Shown: positions 43,038 through 51,557, numbered from the stretch's first letter. The stretch: DNA of 64,000 nt from Sphingomonas sp. PAMC 26605 (GCF_000241485.1 NZ_JH584241.1:1101435-1165434), one strand, 5' to 3'. Notes: generated from the letters alone by a model not told the origin. A program made the numbers and translations.

Positions 43038-43460
43038 ATGGATCACATCACCCTGTCCGAATCCGAGTGGCGCAAGAAATTGAGCCCCGAGGCCTATCAC
43101 GTGCTGCGCGAAGCCGGCACCGAACGCGCGTTTACAGGGCGTTACGACAACAACAAGGCCGATGGCATCTATCGCTGCGGCGGCTGCGCGCTGCCCTTGT
43201 TCGATTCGGCCGACAAATATGATTCGGGGTCGGGCTGGCCGAGCTTCACCCAGCCGATCTCGCCCGAGCGCGTCGTCGAGCATAGCGACGTCAGCCACGG
43301 TATGGTGCGCACCGAAGCGCGCTGCGCGCGCTGCGACGGGCATCTCGGCCATGTCTTTCCCGATGGTCCGCCGCCGACCGGCCTGCGCTATTGCATGAAC
43401 TCGCTCAGCCTCGACTTTCGCGGTCGGGAGAGCGCGGGCAGCGACGAGACGAAGGACTGA
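43038..43460 (+). CDS. msrB: Peptide-methionine (R)-S-oxide reductase
   Basis: A 140-residue MsrB that repairs oxidised methionine (R form) in proteins. Two zinc-binding CxxC pairs are present, 'CGGC' near residue 46 and 'CARC' near residue 95. The catalytic Cys lies in '[12 protein letters not shown]' near residue 117. '[12 protein letters not shown]' near residue 62 is the classic substrate loop. The start ATG at 43038 gives '[15 protein letters not shown]'. It lies 15 nt after the flavoprotein gene and 56 nt before the PBP1A gene. Whether it is part of the PKS transcript or has its own promoter is unclear. Confidence 0.95.
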   Translation: MDHITLSESEWRKKLSPEAYHVLREAGTERAFTGRYDNNKADGIYRCGGCALPLFDSADKYDSGSGWPSFTQPISPERVVEHSDVSHGMVRTEARCARCDGHLGHVFPDGPPPTGLRYCMNSLSLDFRGRESAGSDETKD

Positions 43461-43516
43461 CCTAGCCGGCAACGGCTTGTCGGCGTGTCCCGCAAAGCCT
43501 AACGCTACGCTGCTTC

Positions 43517-45706
43517 ATGGCCCGCTCCCCCGCTTCCCCGCCCCGCCCCAAACGCGCGCCCGCCTGGCGGCGCTGGAGCGTCTTCGTCGTTCAGCTCGGC
43601 GCAGGGCTGGCGGTGCTCGCCGCGATCGTGCTCGCGATCACCGTCTATGTCTCGGAAGGCCAGCTGCCGAGCTTCGATGCGCTGAAATCATCGCCCAATG
43701 GCCAGATGATCCGCGTCCACGCCGCCGACGGCACGGTGATCGTCTCGATGGGGCCGAGCTATGGCGAATGGCTTCCCTATGACCGCATCCCCAAGGTGAT
43801 GCGCGACGCGATGATCTCGGTCGAGGATCGGCGCTTCCGCTCGCATATCGGGGTCGATCCGATCGGGATGGTGCGCTCGGTCCAGGTGCGCTTCGAACGC
43901 GGGCATTGGACGCAGGGCGGCTCGACCATCACGCAGCAGCTCGCGCGCAACATCTTCCTCAATTCGAACAAGAAGTTCGGGCGGAAGATCCGGGAGGGCA
44001 TCATCGCGCTCGCGCTCGAGCGCAAGTTCAGCAAGGACGAGGTGCTCGAGCTCTACCTCAACAAGGTCTATTTCGGCGGCGGCGCATACGGGATCGATGC
44101 CGCCGCGCGGAAATTCTTCGGCCACGGCGCCGACCATCTCAGCCTGACCGAGGCGGCGGTGATCGCGGGCCTCGTCAAGGCGCCGTCCAATTATTCGCCG
44201 ACCGCCGATATCGAGGCTGCGCGCGGACGCGCTGGCGTCGTGCTCAAGCTCATGCAGGAAACCGGCGCGATCACGCCGTCCGAGGCGGACGAGGCGCAGA
44301 TCGACAAGGTCGCCTTCGTGCCCGAAGCGCGGCAAAACAGCGTGCGCTACTTCACCGACTGGGCATTGCCGCAGCTCGAGATGTTGATCGACGAGACGCA
44401 GCGTCCGCTCGACGTGTGGACGACGCTCGACCTCAACATGCAACGCGCCGCCGATACCGCGGTCCAGCAGAATGCGCCGCGCGGCGCGCAGGGTGCGCTC
44501 GTCGCGATCGATCGTGATGGGGCGGTGCGGGCGATGGTCGGCGGAACCGACTATGTAACGTCGATCTACAATCGCGCGACGCAGGCGGTGCGGCAGCCGG
44601 GGTCGGCGTTCAAGCTGTTCGTCTATCTCGCCGCGCTTGAGGCGGGGCACAAGCCCGAGGATTCGATCGTCGACGAACCGGTGACGATCGACGGGTGGAG
44701 CCCGCGCAACGACTCGCGCCACAATAGCGGTGCCGTCAGCCTGCGCACTGCTTTCGCCTATTCGCTCAACACCGTCGCGGCCAAGCTCGGCCAGGAAGTC
44801 GGCTTCGCGACCGTCGCCGACATGGGGCGGCGCTTCGGCATCACGACCAAGGTCAACACGCATCCCTCGATGGTGCTCGGCACCTCCGAAGTGCGGCTCC
44901 TCGACATGACGCGCGCCTTTGCCAGCGTCGGCAACAAGGGTGTCGCGGTCACGCCGTACGGCATCACCAAGGTGACCGCATCGGGCGAGACGATCTACGC
45001 GCAATCGGTCGACACCAGCCATGTGCTCGTCGCGCCCTATGTCGCCGCCGAGATGACCGATCTGCTTCAGACGACGGTCAATACCGGCACTGGCAAGGCC
45101 GCGCAGATCGGTCGACCGGTCGCGGGCAAGACCGGCACGACCACGTCGAACAAGGATGGCTGGTTCCTTGGCTTCTCGAGCGGACTCACCACCGGCGTGT
45201 GGATGGGCCGCGACGACGCCAAGCCGATCGCCGGGCTCCACGGCGGCACCGCGCCGGCCAAGGCGTTCGCGGCGTTCATGCGCGTTGCGGTCGCGCGGCG
45301 CCCGGTCGAACAGTTCGACACCAAGGTCACGCTCCCCGAATTCCAGCTCGAACCCGATCAGGAATCCTATTTCGGCGAGGCCGATAACGGTCTGTTCGTC
45401 GACGAGAATGGCAATCCGGTCGATTCGGCGCGCACCCCTTCTGCCGGCCAGCAGGTCGATGCCGACGGCAACCCGATCGCACCGCGGACCACCGATCCGC
45501 GCGTCGCACGCGGTGCTGAGGATCAGCCGACCCAGGAGCGGCCCGACGACACGCAGCGGCTAGACCAAAGTTGGCTCGATCATGTGCTCGGCCGCGACGG
45601 TCAGCGTCCTGCGCCCAATCCGACCCGGCCCCCGCGCGATCGGTCGGCGATCCCGCCGCCCGAGCAGCGCTCTGACGACCGTCAGGACTCGCGCCCGACC
45701 CAGTGA
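43517..45706 (+). CDS. Penicillin-binding protein 1A-type
   Basis: A 729-residue class A bifunctional PBP. A cytoplasmic Pro/Arg-rich start precedes one membrane anchor (about residues 22-46). The glycosyltransferase domain has 'MISVEDRRFRSHIGVDP' near residue 100 and 'GGSTITQQLARNIFL' near 134. The transpeptidase domain has SxxK 'QPGSAFKLFVYLAALE' near residue 365, a Ser-x-Asn in 'FAYSLNTVAAKLGQEV' near 416, and KTGTT near 538. The Asp/Pro-rich C-terminal tail (from about residue 615) is low-complexity. It polymerises and cross-links peptidoglycan. The 3' end overlaps the convergent metallopeptidase gene by 25 nt. Confidence 0.94.
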   Translation: MARSPASPPRPKRAPAWRRWSVFVVQLGAGLAVLAAIVLAITVYVSEGQLPSFDALKSSPNGQMIRVHAADGTVIVSMGPSYGEWLPYDRIPKVMRDAMISVEDRRFRSHIGVDPIGMVRSVQVRFERGHWTQGGSTITQQLARNIFLNSNKKFGRKIREGIIALALERKFSKDEVLELYLNKVYFGGGAYGIDAAARKFFGHGADHLSLTEAAVIAGLVKAPSNYSPTADIEAARGRAGVVLKLMQETGAITPSEADEAQIDKVAFVPEARQNSVRYFTDWALPQLEMLIDETQRPLDVWTTLDLNMQRAADTAVQQNAPRGAQGALVAIDRDGAVRAMVGGTDYVTSIYNRATQAVRQPGSAFKLFVYLAALEAGHKPEDSIVDEPVTIDGWSPRNDSRHNSGAVSLRTAFAYSLNTVAAKLGQEVGFATVADMGRRFGITTKVNTHPSMVLGTSEVRLLDMTRAFASVGNKGVAVTPYGITKVTASGETIYAQSVDTSHVLVAPYVAAEMTDLLQTTVNTGTGKAAQIGRPVAGKTGTTTSNKDGWFLGFSSGLTTGVWMGRDDAKPIAGLHGGTAPAKAFAAFMRVAVARRPVEQFDTKVTLPEFQLEPDQESYFGEADNGLFVDENGNPVDSARTPSAGQQVDADGNPIAPRTTDPRVARGAEDQPTQERPDDTQRLDQSWLDHVLGRDGQRPAPNPTRPPRDRSAIPPPEQRSDDRQDSRPTQ

Positions 45707-46356
45707 AGCGCCGCGCCGTTGGCGCGCAGCCAGCGGCGCGAGTCGTCGGGATCGCGTTCGTCGAGCAGTTCGAGCACGCGGTAGAAGCGCGCGCTGTGAT
45801 CCATATGGAGCCGGTGCGCGACTTCGTGCGCAACGGTCGAGCGCCGGACGAAATCGGGCATCAGGATCAGCCGCCAGCTGTAGCGGATCGTGCCCGAAGA
45901 GGCGCAGCTTCCCCACCGCGTCCTCGGATCGCCGACCGCGACCTTGGCCACGGTAACACCCGCGCGTGCGGCGAAGTCGGCGGTTTCGGCGCTGAGCACG
46001 CGTAAAGCTTCGCGTTTGAGCCACCTCGTTACACGTCGCGACACGCCGTCGCGCGTTCCGCCGCAGACCAGATCGGCACCGACGCGCTTGACCGTACGCG
46101 GCGCGTTCGGCTCCCAGACGATCGTTAGCGTGCCGTCGCCGAACGGAATCGTGCCGCCGGGCGCGAACGGCCGTGCTTGCGGGAGTTGCGCGCGTTGCTC
46201 GGCAATCCACCCGGCCTTGTCCTCCGCCCAGGCGAGCGCCTTCTTGAGCGGCGCGCGTGGTGGCAGGACGAGGCGGACGCGCCCGGTCGCGCTATCGACC
46301 GACAATCGCGCGCGCCGTGCGCGCGCGTTGCGGACGACCTCGATCCCGACGCTCAC
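45682..46356 (-). CDS. YgjP-like zinc metallopeptidase (DUF45/SprT-like)
   Basis: A 224-residue protein of the YgjP family (M48-like). The zinc site is 'STVAHEVAHRLHMDHSARFY', with HExxH as HEVAH near residue 178 and a third His downstream. The upstream 'RTRWGSCASSGTIRYSWRLI' near residue 145 is characteristic. The role of the family is unclear; some members act on surface or stress proteins. I chose the GTG at 46356, which overlaps the ycgN stop (GTGA). An ATG at 46380 is the alternative. The gene converges on the PBP1A gene with a 25-nt overlap. Confidence 0.85.
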   Translation of the reverse strand: MSVGIEVVRNARARRARLSVDSATGRVRLVLPPRAPLKKALAWAEDKAGWIAEQRAQLPQARPFAPGGTIPFGDGTLTIVWEPNAPRTVKRVGADLVCGGTRDGVSRRVTRWLKREALRVLSAETADFAARAGVTVAKVAVGDPRTRWGSCASSGTIRYSWRLILMPDFVRRSTVAHEVAHRLHMDHSARFYRVLELLDERDPDDSRRWLRANGAALHWVGRES

Positions 46357-46784
46357 AATTCGCGGTCGACCAGATGACATTCGAGCTCGCCTGCATCGTC
46401 CTCGGAGATCGTCCAGCCGCGCACCGATTGTCCCGCGCGGTGGACCGCGTCGCGATCCCCCGAGACGAGATAATGCCACTCGGGCAGCGGCTCGTCGGCC
46501 GCGCGCAGGCGATACGCGCAGGTTGCGGGGAGCCAGTCGATCGTCCGGACATTGTCGCGGCTCAACCGCACGCACTCGCTGACATAGGCGTGACGATGCT
46601 TGTAGTTCGAACATTGCGCGGTTGCGCGGTCGAGCAGCCGGCACGAGACGTTGGTTGGCAACAGCTCGCCCGTTTCCTCGTCCTCGAGCTTGTGGACGCA
46701 GCATTTGCCGCAGCCGTCGCACAACGCCTCCCACTGGCCGCGGTCGAGCGTGTCGATCGGCTCCTCCCAGAACTTGCCGCTCAT
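46353..46784 (-). CDS. YcgN family cysteine-cluster protein
   Basis: A 143-residue protein of the YcgN/UPF0153 group. The N-terminal cysteine cluster 'CDGCGKCCVHKLEDEETGEL' starts near residue 22, with further Cys in 'VSCRLLD', 'QCSNYKHR', 'SECVRL' and 'TCAYRL'. The pattern suggests a metal- or FeS-binding fold. The ATG at 46784 overlaps the stop of the SCO gene (ATGA), and its own stop overlaps the metallopeptidase start (GTGA), so three genes form one tightly packed unit. The function is not known. The CxxCGxCC pattern is shared with zinc/iron-chelating domain proteins. Confidence 0.85.
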   Translation of the reverse strand: MSGKFWEEPIDTLDRGQWEALCDGCGKCCVHKLEDEETGELLPTNVSCRLLDRATAQCSNYKHRHAYVSECVRLSRDNVRTIDWLPATCAYRLRAADEPLPEWHYLVSGDRDAVHRAGQSVRGWTISEDDAGELECHLVDREL

Positions 46785-47374
46785 CGCACCCACCGCTCGA
46801 GCTCGTCCGCGACCGCGCGCGGCGTCTTATCGGCAGGCAACAACACGACAGGCTTCCCCGTCGGGTCCACCAGCACCGCAAAGCGGCTATGCGAGACGAG
46901 ATACCCGCCCTCGGCATTGGGTTTCCCAAGTTCGACCGTAACGCCGTAGGCCTTGGTTACGGGGGCGAGCATCTCGGGCGTTCCGGTCAGGCCGATCATC
47001 CGCGGATGGAACGCCGCGACATACGGCTTGAGCACCGCGGGTGTATCGCGCTTCGGATCGACCGAGACGAAGATCGGCACGACGCGCGCCGCGCGTTTGA
47101 CGTCATCGGCTTCGAACAGGCGAAGGCCGGCGCCGATCGTCTGGAGGTCGGTCGGGCAGACGTCCGGGCAAAACGTGTACCCGAAATACATGATCCGATA
47201 GCGACCGGCGAAATCGCGATCGGTCCGCGTCTTCCCGTCCTGGTCGGTCAGGCGGAAAGGACCGCCGATCCTGACGCCGTCGAGCGGAGCGGTGGTCGAG
47301 GGTGCCGATCCGCTGCACCCGACCGCCGGGACGGTAAGCAACAGCGCGCCGAGCGTGCGGGCAATCTGGTTCAT
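46781..47374 (-). CDS. SCO family copper chaperone-like lipoprotein
   Basis: A 197-residue protein of the SCO1/SenC family, which assists copper delivery to cytochrome c oxidase or acts in redox sensing. The lipobox 'VPAVGC' puts the acylated Cys at residue 20. The thioredoxin-like core has the copper-binding 'FGYTFCPDVCPTDLQTIG' with CxxxC near residue 73, and the conserved His lies in 'YLVSHSRFAVLVD' near residue 163. It is the first gene of the SCO - ycgN - metallopeptidase unit (ATGA overlap). The start ATG at 47374 is preferred over an upstream in-frame ATG at 47389. The ankyrin gene diverges 90 nt away. Confidence 0.9.
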   Translation of the reverse strand: MNQIARTLGALLLTVPAVGCSGSAPSTTAPLDGVRIGGPFRLTDQDGKTRTDRDFAGRYRIMYFGYTFCPDVCPTDLQTIGAGLRLFEADDVKRAARVVPIFVSVDPKRDTPAVLKPYVAAFHPRMIGLTGTPEMLAPVTKAYGVTVELGKPNAEGGYLVSHSRFAVLVDPTGKPVVLLPADKTPRAVADELERWVR

Positions 47375-47464
47375 GGCGCCGCCAGCCATGATCTGTTAGG
47401 CCGACCGGCGCAAGCTCTTGAGCTTCTTCTGATCGTGTCGCTCGCCCTAGCCAGGACCTTTTCG

Positions 47465-48082
47465 ATGACCCTCCGCCTCCCCTCGCTCGCCCGTTCCCTG
47501 ATTATCAGCGGCGTGCTTGCGCTCGCTGTGACGCCCGCGATGGCGCAGATCGGTCAATCGGCCGGGTATAAATTTCTGCAGTCGATCAAGGATGCCAAGA
47601 ATGACGAGGTCATCGCCGCGCTAGAAAAGCCTGGCGTGACTTTGGTCAACACGCGCGACAGCAGCACCGGCGAAGGGGCGCTTCACATCGTCGTACGTCG
47701 CGGCGACATGGCCTATCTCTCGTATCTATTGTCCAAGAGCGCCGACGCCAATCTTCGCGACAACAAAGGCGAAACGGCAATGCTGCTGGCGACCCGGCTC
47801 GGCCGCAAGGAAATGGTCGACGTGCTCGCCAAGGGCGGCGGCAACGTCAACCTTGCCAACGCCAGCGGCGAGACCCCGTTGATCATTGCGGTGCAGCGGC
47901 GCGACCAAGCGCTGGTGCGCGATCTGCTCGACCTCGGCGCCGATCCCGATCAGGCGGACCACCTGCAGGGCTTTTCCGCACGCGAATATGCGCAACAGGA
48001 CAAGCGCTCGCCAAGCATTGCGCAAATGATCGACGCCACGCCGAAGAAGGTCCAAAGGGCGGTCTCCGGTCCCAAACTCTGA
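47465..48082 (+). CDS. Periplasmic ankyrin-repeat protein
   Basis: A 205-residue exported protein. The signal peptide (residues 1-27, ending AMA before Q) is followed by four or five ankyrin repeats, e.g. 'GEGALHIVVRRGDMAYLSYL' around residue 75, 'KGETAMLLATRLGRKEMVDV' around 100, and 'SGETPLIIAVQRRDQALVRD' around 133. Ankyrin repeats make protein contacts. Some alphaproteobacterial periplasmic members protect against peroxide (AnkB-type), but no katalase gene is adjacent here. The stop at 48082 lies 1 nt before a parS-like site. It diverges from the SCO gene. Confidence 0.82.
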   Translation: MTLRLPSLARSLIISGVLALAVTPAMAQIGQSAGYKFLQSIKDAKNDEVIAALEKPGVTLVNTRDSSTGEGALHIVVRRGDMAYLSYLLSKSADANLRDNKGETAMLLATRLGRKEMVDVLAKGGGNVNLANASGETPLIIAVQRRDQALVRDLLDLGADPDQADHLQGFSAREYAQQDKRSPSIAQMIDATPKKVQRAVSGPKL

Positions 48083-48083
48083 T

Positions 48084-48099
48084 TGCTCCACGTGGAACA
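48084..48099. other. parS-like centromere site (left arm)
   Basis: TGCTCCACGTGGAACA, one mismatch (C at position 3) from the palindromic parS consensus TGTTCCACGTGGAACA. It lies between the ankyrin gene stop and mmcB, about 7 kb left of the putative oriC. The outer bases T and A extend the palindrome. Confidence 0.75.
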
Positions 48100-48116
48100 A
48101 TCTCGCGAATGGCCTA

Positions 48117-48644
48117 TTAGATCGTCGCGGCCTCCGGATCGGCCATCGTGATAAGGCGCCGCGCCGCCCGGCGGCCAAACGCCAACGTGACGCGTTTGCG
48201 CGTCGCCGCTGCCAAGGCAGCGGTATGTGCTTCGCGGACAACCACAGCGTCGTACCGATCCGCGACGATGATTCCGGTCCGCTCCGGAAGAAGGGCGGCA
48301 CCCGACAGCGGTGTTAGATCAAACCCCGCAGGGACCGCCCAATAATAGCGGTCGCAACACTCCAGATATTCGGTCCATTTACCGTCACCGAGCAAATCGG
48401 CGCGCGACACCTTGATCTCGACGATGACGATCTGACCGCGCGCGTCGATCGCCATCAGGTCGGCGCGCCGATTGCCGTCGAGCGGCACTTCCCCCATCGC
48501 GGTCAGATCATGCCGGAGCAACATGCGGGTCGTGCCACGCGCGACGTCGGCGGCACGAAGCGGCCAGCCCGGCGCCGCAGCGCAAGCCCCATCGAGATCA
48601 GGAGTTGGAAGACCATCGGCGATCGGGTTGGGTGCGCATACCAT
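48117..48644 (-). CDS. mmcB: MmcB family DNA repair protein
   Basis: A 175-residue protein of the MmcB family, a PD-(D/E)xK-type nuclease-like protein reported in Caulobacter as part of a DNA damage response. 'RHDLTAMGEVPLDGNRRADL' near residue 44, 'VIVEIKVSRADLLGDGKW' near residue 72 (with the ExK pair) and 'YLECCDRYYWAVP' near 92 are the family core. The N-terminal 30 residues are an extension of unclear relevance. The start ATG at 48644 follows an AAAGGCGGG site. It converges on the ankyrin gene; a parS-like site lies between the two stops. Confidence 0.87.
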   Translation of the reverse strand: MVCAPNPIADGLPTPDLDGACAAAPGWPLRAADVARGTTRMLLRHDLTAMGEVPLDGNRRADLMAIDARGQIVIVEIKVSRADLLGDGKWTEYLECCDRYYWAVPAGFDLTPLSGAALLPERTGIIVADRYDAVVVREAHTAALAAATRKRVTLAFGRRAARRLITMADPEAATI

Positions 48645-48694
48645 TACCCGCCTTTAGAACATCTCATGAACACGTCCAAGGGGACGCATTCCGT

Positions 48695-49345
48695 TTACCG
48701 ATAGAAAAGGTGATTGCCGATCGCGGCAACCTGAACGCGGTGCCAGCCGGGGGCGCTGCGACGCGCGTGGAAATACATCGCGTCCGAGGCCGGGCTGTCC
48801 CATGCATCGGCGAGCGCGACGCGGGCAACCGCGACCGCGGTGCGATATTGCTTGTTGGGGGCAATCGCGGGAACATGGCCGCCGCGGACGAAGGAGAATT
48901 GACCCGGCTGGGTCACGACCGAGCACACGCCCTTGGGAAAACGGCCTGACTTGGAGCGGTTGAGGATCACTTCGGCGACGGCGAGCTGTCCGCTCAGCGG
49001 TTCGCCCTTGGCTTCGAAATAGATCGCGCCGGCCATGCATTGCAGTTCGTCGTTCATAGCGTCGGGGCCAGGCTGTGCGGCAACGGCTGCGTCGAGCGTG
49101 CCATAAGCGACGGTATCGCCAGGCTGTTCGGCATCGGATTGGGTCGACGGGTTGGTCTGCGGATCGGTCGACTCGGTCGTCGCGATCGCTGGCATCATCT
49201 GTGGCGTCTGCGGAACCGAAAGCGGCGACGGCACGTTGATAGCCCGATTGATTTCCTGGGCGAAGCCAGGCGTGCCGAAGCCGATGAGCGCAGCGACGGT
49301 AAAGGTCAGCGTCACGATGGATGCGACGCGATTCGAAAACGACAT
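48695..49345 (-). CDS. Cell wall hydrolase, SleB-like
   Basis: A 216-residue exported hydrolase. The signal peptide (about 1-29, ending GFA) precedes a Pro/Thr/Gln-rich spacer (to about residue 90) and a Hydrolase_2/SleB domain with 'AGAIYFEAKGEPLSGQLAVA' near residue 102 (Glu in AxYFEAKGEP as the catalytic candidate) and 'GQFSFVRGGHVPAI' near 150. SleB-type enzymes cut glycan strands of peptidoglycan. In non-sporulating alphaproteobacteria they act in wall turnover. The ATG at 49345 has no obvious ribosome-binding site, so the start is provisional. The 154-nt gap before DUF1491 holds nothing I recognise. Confidence 0.83.
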   Translation of the reverse strand: MSFSNRVASIVTLTFTVAALIGFGTPGFAQEINRAINVPSPLSVPQTPQMMPAIATTESTDPQTNPSTQSDAEQPGDTVAYGTLDAAVAAQPGPDAMNDELQCMAGAIYFEAKGEPLSGQLAVAEVILNRSKSGRFPKGVCSVVTQPGQFSFVRGGHVPAIAPNKQYRTAVAVARVALADAWDSPASDAMYFHARRSAPGWHRVQVAAIGNHLFYR

Positions 49346-49499
49346 GAAGACGACTAAAATGCGGTTGGTGCACGAAGAGGGTCGACACAATGTCGCCCTT
49401 CCGGACAGCCCCCCGACTGCGTAACCATCCCGGATCGCACCCGGCACGGCACAACGCCCTGACTAAGGGGTGTGGCTATCGGTGGGATGCGCCACGCGG

Positions 49500-49841
49500 T
49501 CAATCACCGAGGATTGTTTCTGCGGCGAATCGTTCCGCCGATGGGATATCCAGTTCGATCACCCATAGATCCGGGTCGCGCTCGCGGCGACGGCGCCAAT
49601 AGGCATCTCGCGATAGCGAGTCGGCCGGACCGGCTGGCCCAACAGCAACCAAGGATGGTTTGCCACCCGGGTCGAGCGCGCGTTCGAGCATCCGGGACGG
49701 GCCGACACTGTCGTTCAAAATCAACAGGATAGCCCCGGAATGGACATCGCCCTTGGCGCGTACCATGCCCATTCCGCCAGCATCGTTGACGCGCTTGAGC
49801 AGAGCGGAGACGAGCAATCCCGACGGCAAGCTGCCGTTCAT
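49500..49841 (-). CDS. DUF1491 family protein
   Basis: A 113-residue protein of the DUF1491 family, found mainly in alphaproteobacteria. The recognisable parts are 'LPSGLLVSALLKRVNDAGGM' at the start (read as GLLVSALLKRVNDAGG from residue 8), 'GDVHSGAILLIL' near residue 32, and 'RDPDLWVIELDIPSAERF' near residue 90. The biochemical role is unknown. The ATG at 49841 overlaps the stop of the hotdog thioesterase gene (ATGA). It is the last gene of the ptsN - hotdog - DUF1491 unit and converges with nothing in the spacer up to sleB. Confidence 0.82.
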   Translation of the reverse strand: MNGSLPSGLLVSALLKRVNDAGGMGMVRAKGDVHSGAILLILNDSVGPSRMLERALDPGGKPSLVAVGPAGPADSLSRDAYWRRRRERDPDLWVIELDIPSAERFAAETILGD

Positions 49842-50311
49842 ACCGGGCGATACCCCGGCAATCCGGCAAGTGCGATCTGGGAGCGCATGAAGGTTCCCGT
49901 GCCACGCGCGGCCTCGTCGCCATTGGCGTCGATCAGCCGCGCTTCGGCGACGAACACCCGCCGACGCCCCGAAATCCAGCGCCCTTCGGCTGTCACGGGT
50001 CCGGCACGGAGCGGTTTGGTGAGCAGCAGATTGAACGCGGTGGTGAGCAGGAAGCGATCGGTCACTAAGCTGTTCGCGGCATAGAAGGCGGCATCGTCGA
50101 GCATCTTGAAATAGCTCGTACCGTGCGCGGCCCCGCCGGCATGGAAGACGCGTTCGTCGATCGTGAACTGGATCCGGGCGACCCCGGCCGCGGGAATCGT
50201 TAGCGTCGAGACGAACATCCGGTTGATCGGCGCTGCAGCGTAAAGCGATTCGAGCGCACGGAAATGGGCTTGCTCGCCTGACGGCGCGGGGCCGGCGCTA
50301 GGCGGCATCAC
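49838..50311 (-). CDS. PaaI-like hotdog-fold thioesterase
   Basis: A 157-residue hotdog protein. 'AAPINRMFVSTLTIPAAG' at about residue 26, 'RVFHAGGAAHGTSYFKMLDD' near residue 54 (conserved His-Gly region before the main helix) and 'LLTTAFNLLLTKPLRAG' near residue 87 fit the PaaI/YiiD group of acyl-CoA thioesterases. The substrate is unknown. It could start at ATG 50311 or ATG 50308. It overlaps the 3' end of ptsN by 14 nt and ends by overlapping DUF1491, so translation is coupled throughout. Confidence 0.83.
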   Translation of the reverse strand: MMPPSAGPAPSGEQAHFRALESLYAAAPINRMFVSTLTIPAAGVARIQFTIDERVFHAGGAAHGTSYFKMLDDAAFYAANSLVTDRFLLTTAFNLLLTKPLRAGPVTAEGRWISGRRRVFVAEARLIDANGDEAARGTGTFMRSQIALAGLPGYRPV

Positions 50312-50765
50312 GCGCCTGATCAGCGGTCAGCAACGCAACAAGCGCGTCGCGCGACCCCGCCCCGCGCAATTTTGCGACGAACGCCTGGTCGCGCAGCGCG
50401 CGCGAGACCCGCGCCAGCGCCTTCAAATGCGTCGCGCCGGCATCGGGGGGCGATAACAGCATGAACACGATGTCGACGGGCATGTCATCGACTGAGTCGA
50501 AATCGATCGGCTGCGCCAATCGCGCGAACACCCCGCAGACTCGGTCGAGCCCGGCAAGTTTGCCGTGCGGCGTCGCGACACCGCCGCCGAAACCGGTAGA
50601 TCCCAGCTTTTCGCGCGCGCTGACAACCTCGGCGACCGCGCTCGCTTCGACTCCATACGCATTCGTCGCTGCCGTCGCGAGCTGCTGGAACAGCGCCTTG
50701 CGGTTGCCGGCGGTGACGCGTTCAAGCACGGCGTCGGGCGCGAGAATATCGTGCAGATCGGTCAT
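50298..50765 (-). CDS. ptsN: PTS IIA-like nitrogen regulatory protein PtsN
   Basis: A 155-residue EIIA-Ntr protein of the nitrogen phosphotransferase system. The phosphorylated His lies in 'GFGGGVATPHGKLAGLDRV' near residue 67, and 'FDSVDDMPVDIVFMLLSPPD' follows near 93. It regulates potassium uptake, stringent response or other targets by phosphorylation state. The hpf gene lies upstream, an order common in proteobacteria. The spacer between them carries a strong hairpin at 50777-50808. The 3' end overlaps the hotdog gene. No rpoN is in the window. Confidence 0.93.
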   Translation of the reverse strand: MTDLHDILAPDAVLERVTAGNRKALFQQLATAATNAYGVEASAVAEVVSAREKLGSTGFGGGVATPHGKLAGLDRVCGVFARLAQPIDFDSVDDMPVDIVFMLLSPPDAGATHLKALARVSRALRDQAFVAKLRGAGSRDALVALLTADQARDAA

Positions 50766-50776
50766 CTTAGTCCTCG

Positions 50777-50808
50777 GGCTCGCGCAAAGCGGAAGCTTTG
50801 TGCGAGCC
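50777..50808 (-). terminator. Strong hairpin between hpf and ptsN
   Basis: A 14-bp stem with one G-T wobble (50777-50790 with 50795-50808) and a GGAA loop. It lies 72 nt past the hpf stop and 12 nt before the ptsN start. It may be a terminator or attenuator limiting read-through, or a hairpin in the ptsN leader. No T-run is seen on the minus strand. Confidence 0.55.
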
Positions 50809-50880
50809 CATAGCGCCGATCGATCCTCGGCGAAAGCACGAGCCGAATGCTAGGACATCCGCGTCATGCGGAGACAGCCC

Positions 50881-51468
50881 TTACGCCTGCCGCTGCGGCT
50901 CGACCCAGCCGATCGTCCCGTCTCCGCGGCGATAGACCATGTTGTAGGTGCCGGACCCGCTGTTGCGAAACAGCAGCGCCGCGGTGTTGCGCAGATCGAG
51001 CATCATCACCGCGTCGGAAACCGTCGCATCGGGGACGTCGACGCGGGTCTCGGCGACGATCAGCGGGAAATCCTCGGCTTCCTCCTCGGCGGTGTTCTCC
51101 TGAAACAGCGTATATCCGGCATTGTCGGCGTCGGCCGCCTGCGCCGCGGCGGCGCTCGCTTCGCCAGCGTTGCGATCCTTGAGACGGCGCATGTAGCGGC
51201 GGAGCTGCTTTTCGATCTTGGCGGCGGCGGCGTCGAAGGCGAGATGCGCGTCGGCGGCATCGCCGTGCGCCTTGAGGATCAGCCCCTGCATCACGTGCGC
51301 GACGATGTCGGCGGTGAAGCGATTGTCGTGCGGCCCCTTGCCGAAGGTGACTTGAGCCGAGATGGCGCGCGCGAAATATTTGGTGGCGATGCCCTGGAGC
51401 CGCTCGTCGACATGGGTCCTGAGCGCCTCGCCCGTTTCGACCTGATGGCCGGAAACCCGAATATCCAT
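50881..51468 (-). CDS. hpf: Ribosome hibernation promoting factor, long form
   Basis: A 195-residue long HPF. The N-terminal domain opens with 'MDIRVSGHQVETGEALRTHV' and occupies the 30S tRNA/mRNA channel. The C-terminal domain ('FPLIVAETRVDVPDATVSDA' near residue 130 to the end) dimerises to join two ribosomes into 100S particles in resting cells. The long form alone is typical of alphaproteobacteria. A strong AGGAGA site 7-10 nt upstream supports the ATG at 51468. ptsN follows after a 115-nt spacer with a strong hairpin. The dnaQ gene lies upstream. Confidence 0.93.
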   Translation of the reverse strand: MDIRVSGHQVETGEALRTHVDERLQGIATKYFARAISAQVTFGKGPHDNRFTADIVAHVMQGLILKAHGDAADAHLAFDAAAAKIEKQLRRYMRRLKDRNAGEASAAAAQAADADNAGYTLFQENTAEEEAEDFPLIVAETRVDVPDATVSDAVMMLDLRNTAALLFRNSGSGTYNMVYRRGDGTIGWVEPQRQA

Positions 51469-51557
51469 GAGCATTCTCCTTACAAAGGCCAGCGTCGCTG
51501 TGACGATCGCCGGCGGTAGATGACGCCTGCCGGGCGCCTCGACCCCCCAAACTGGAA

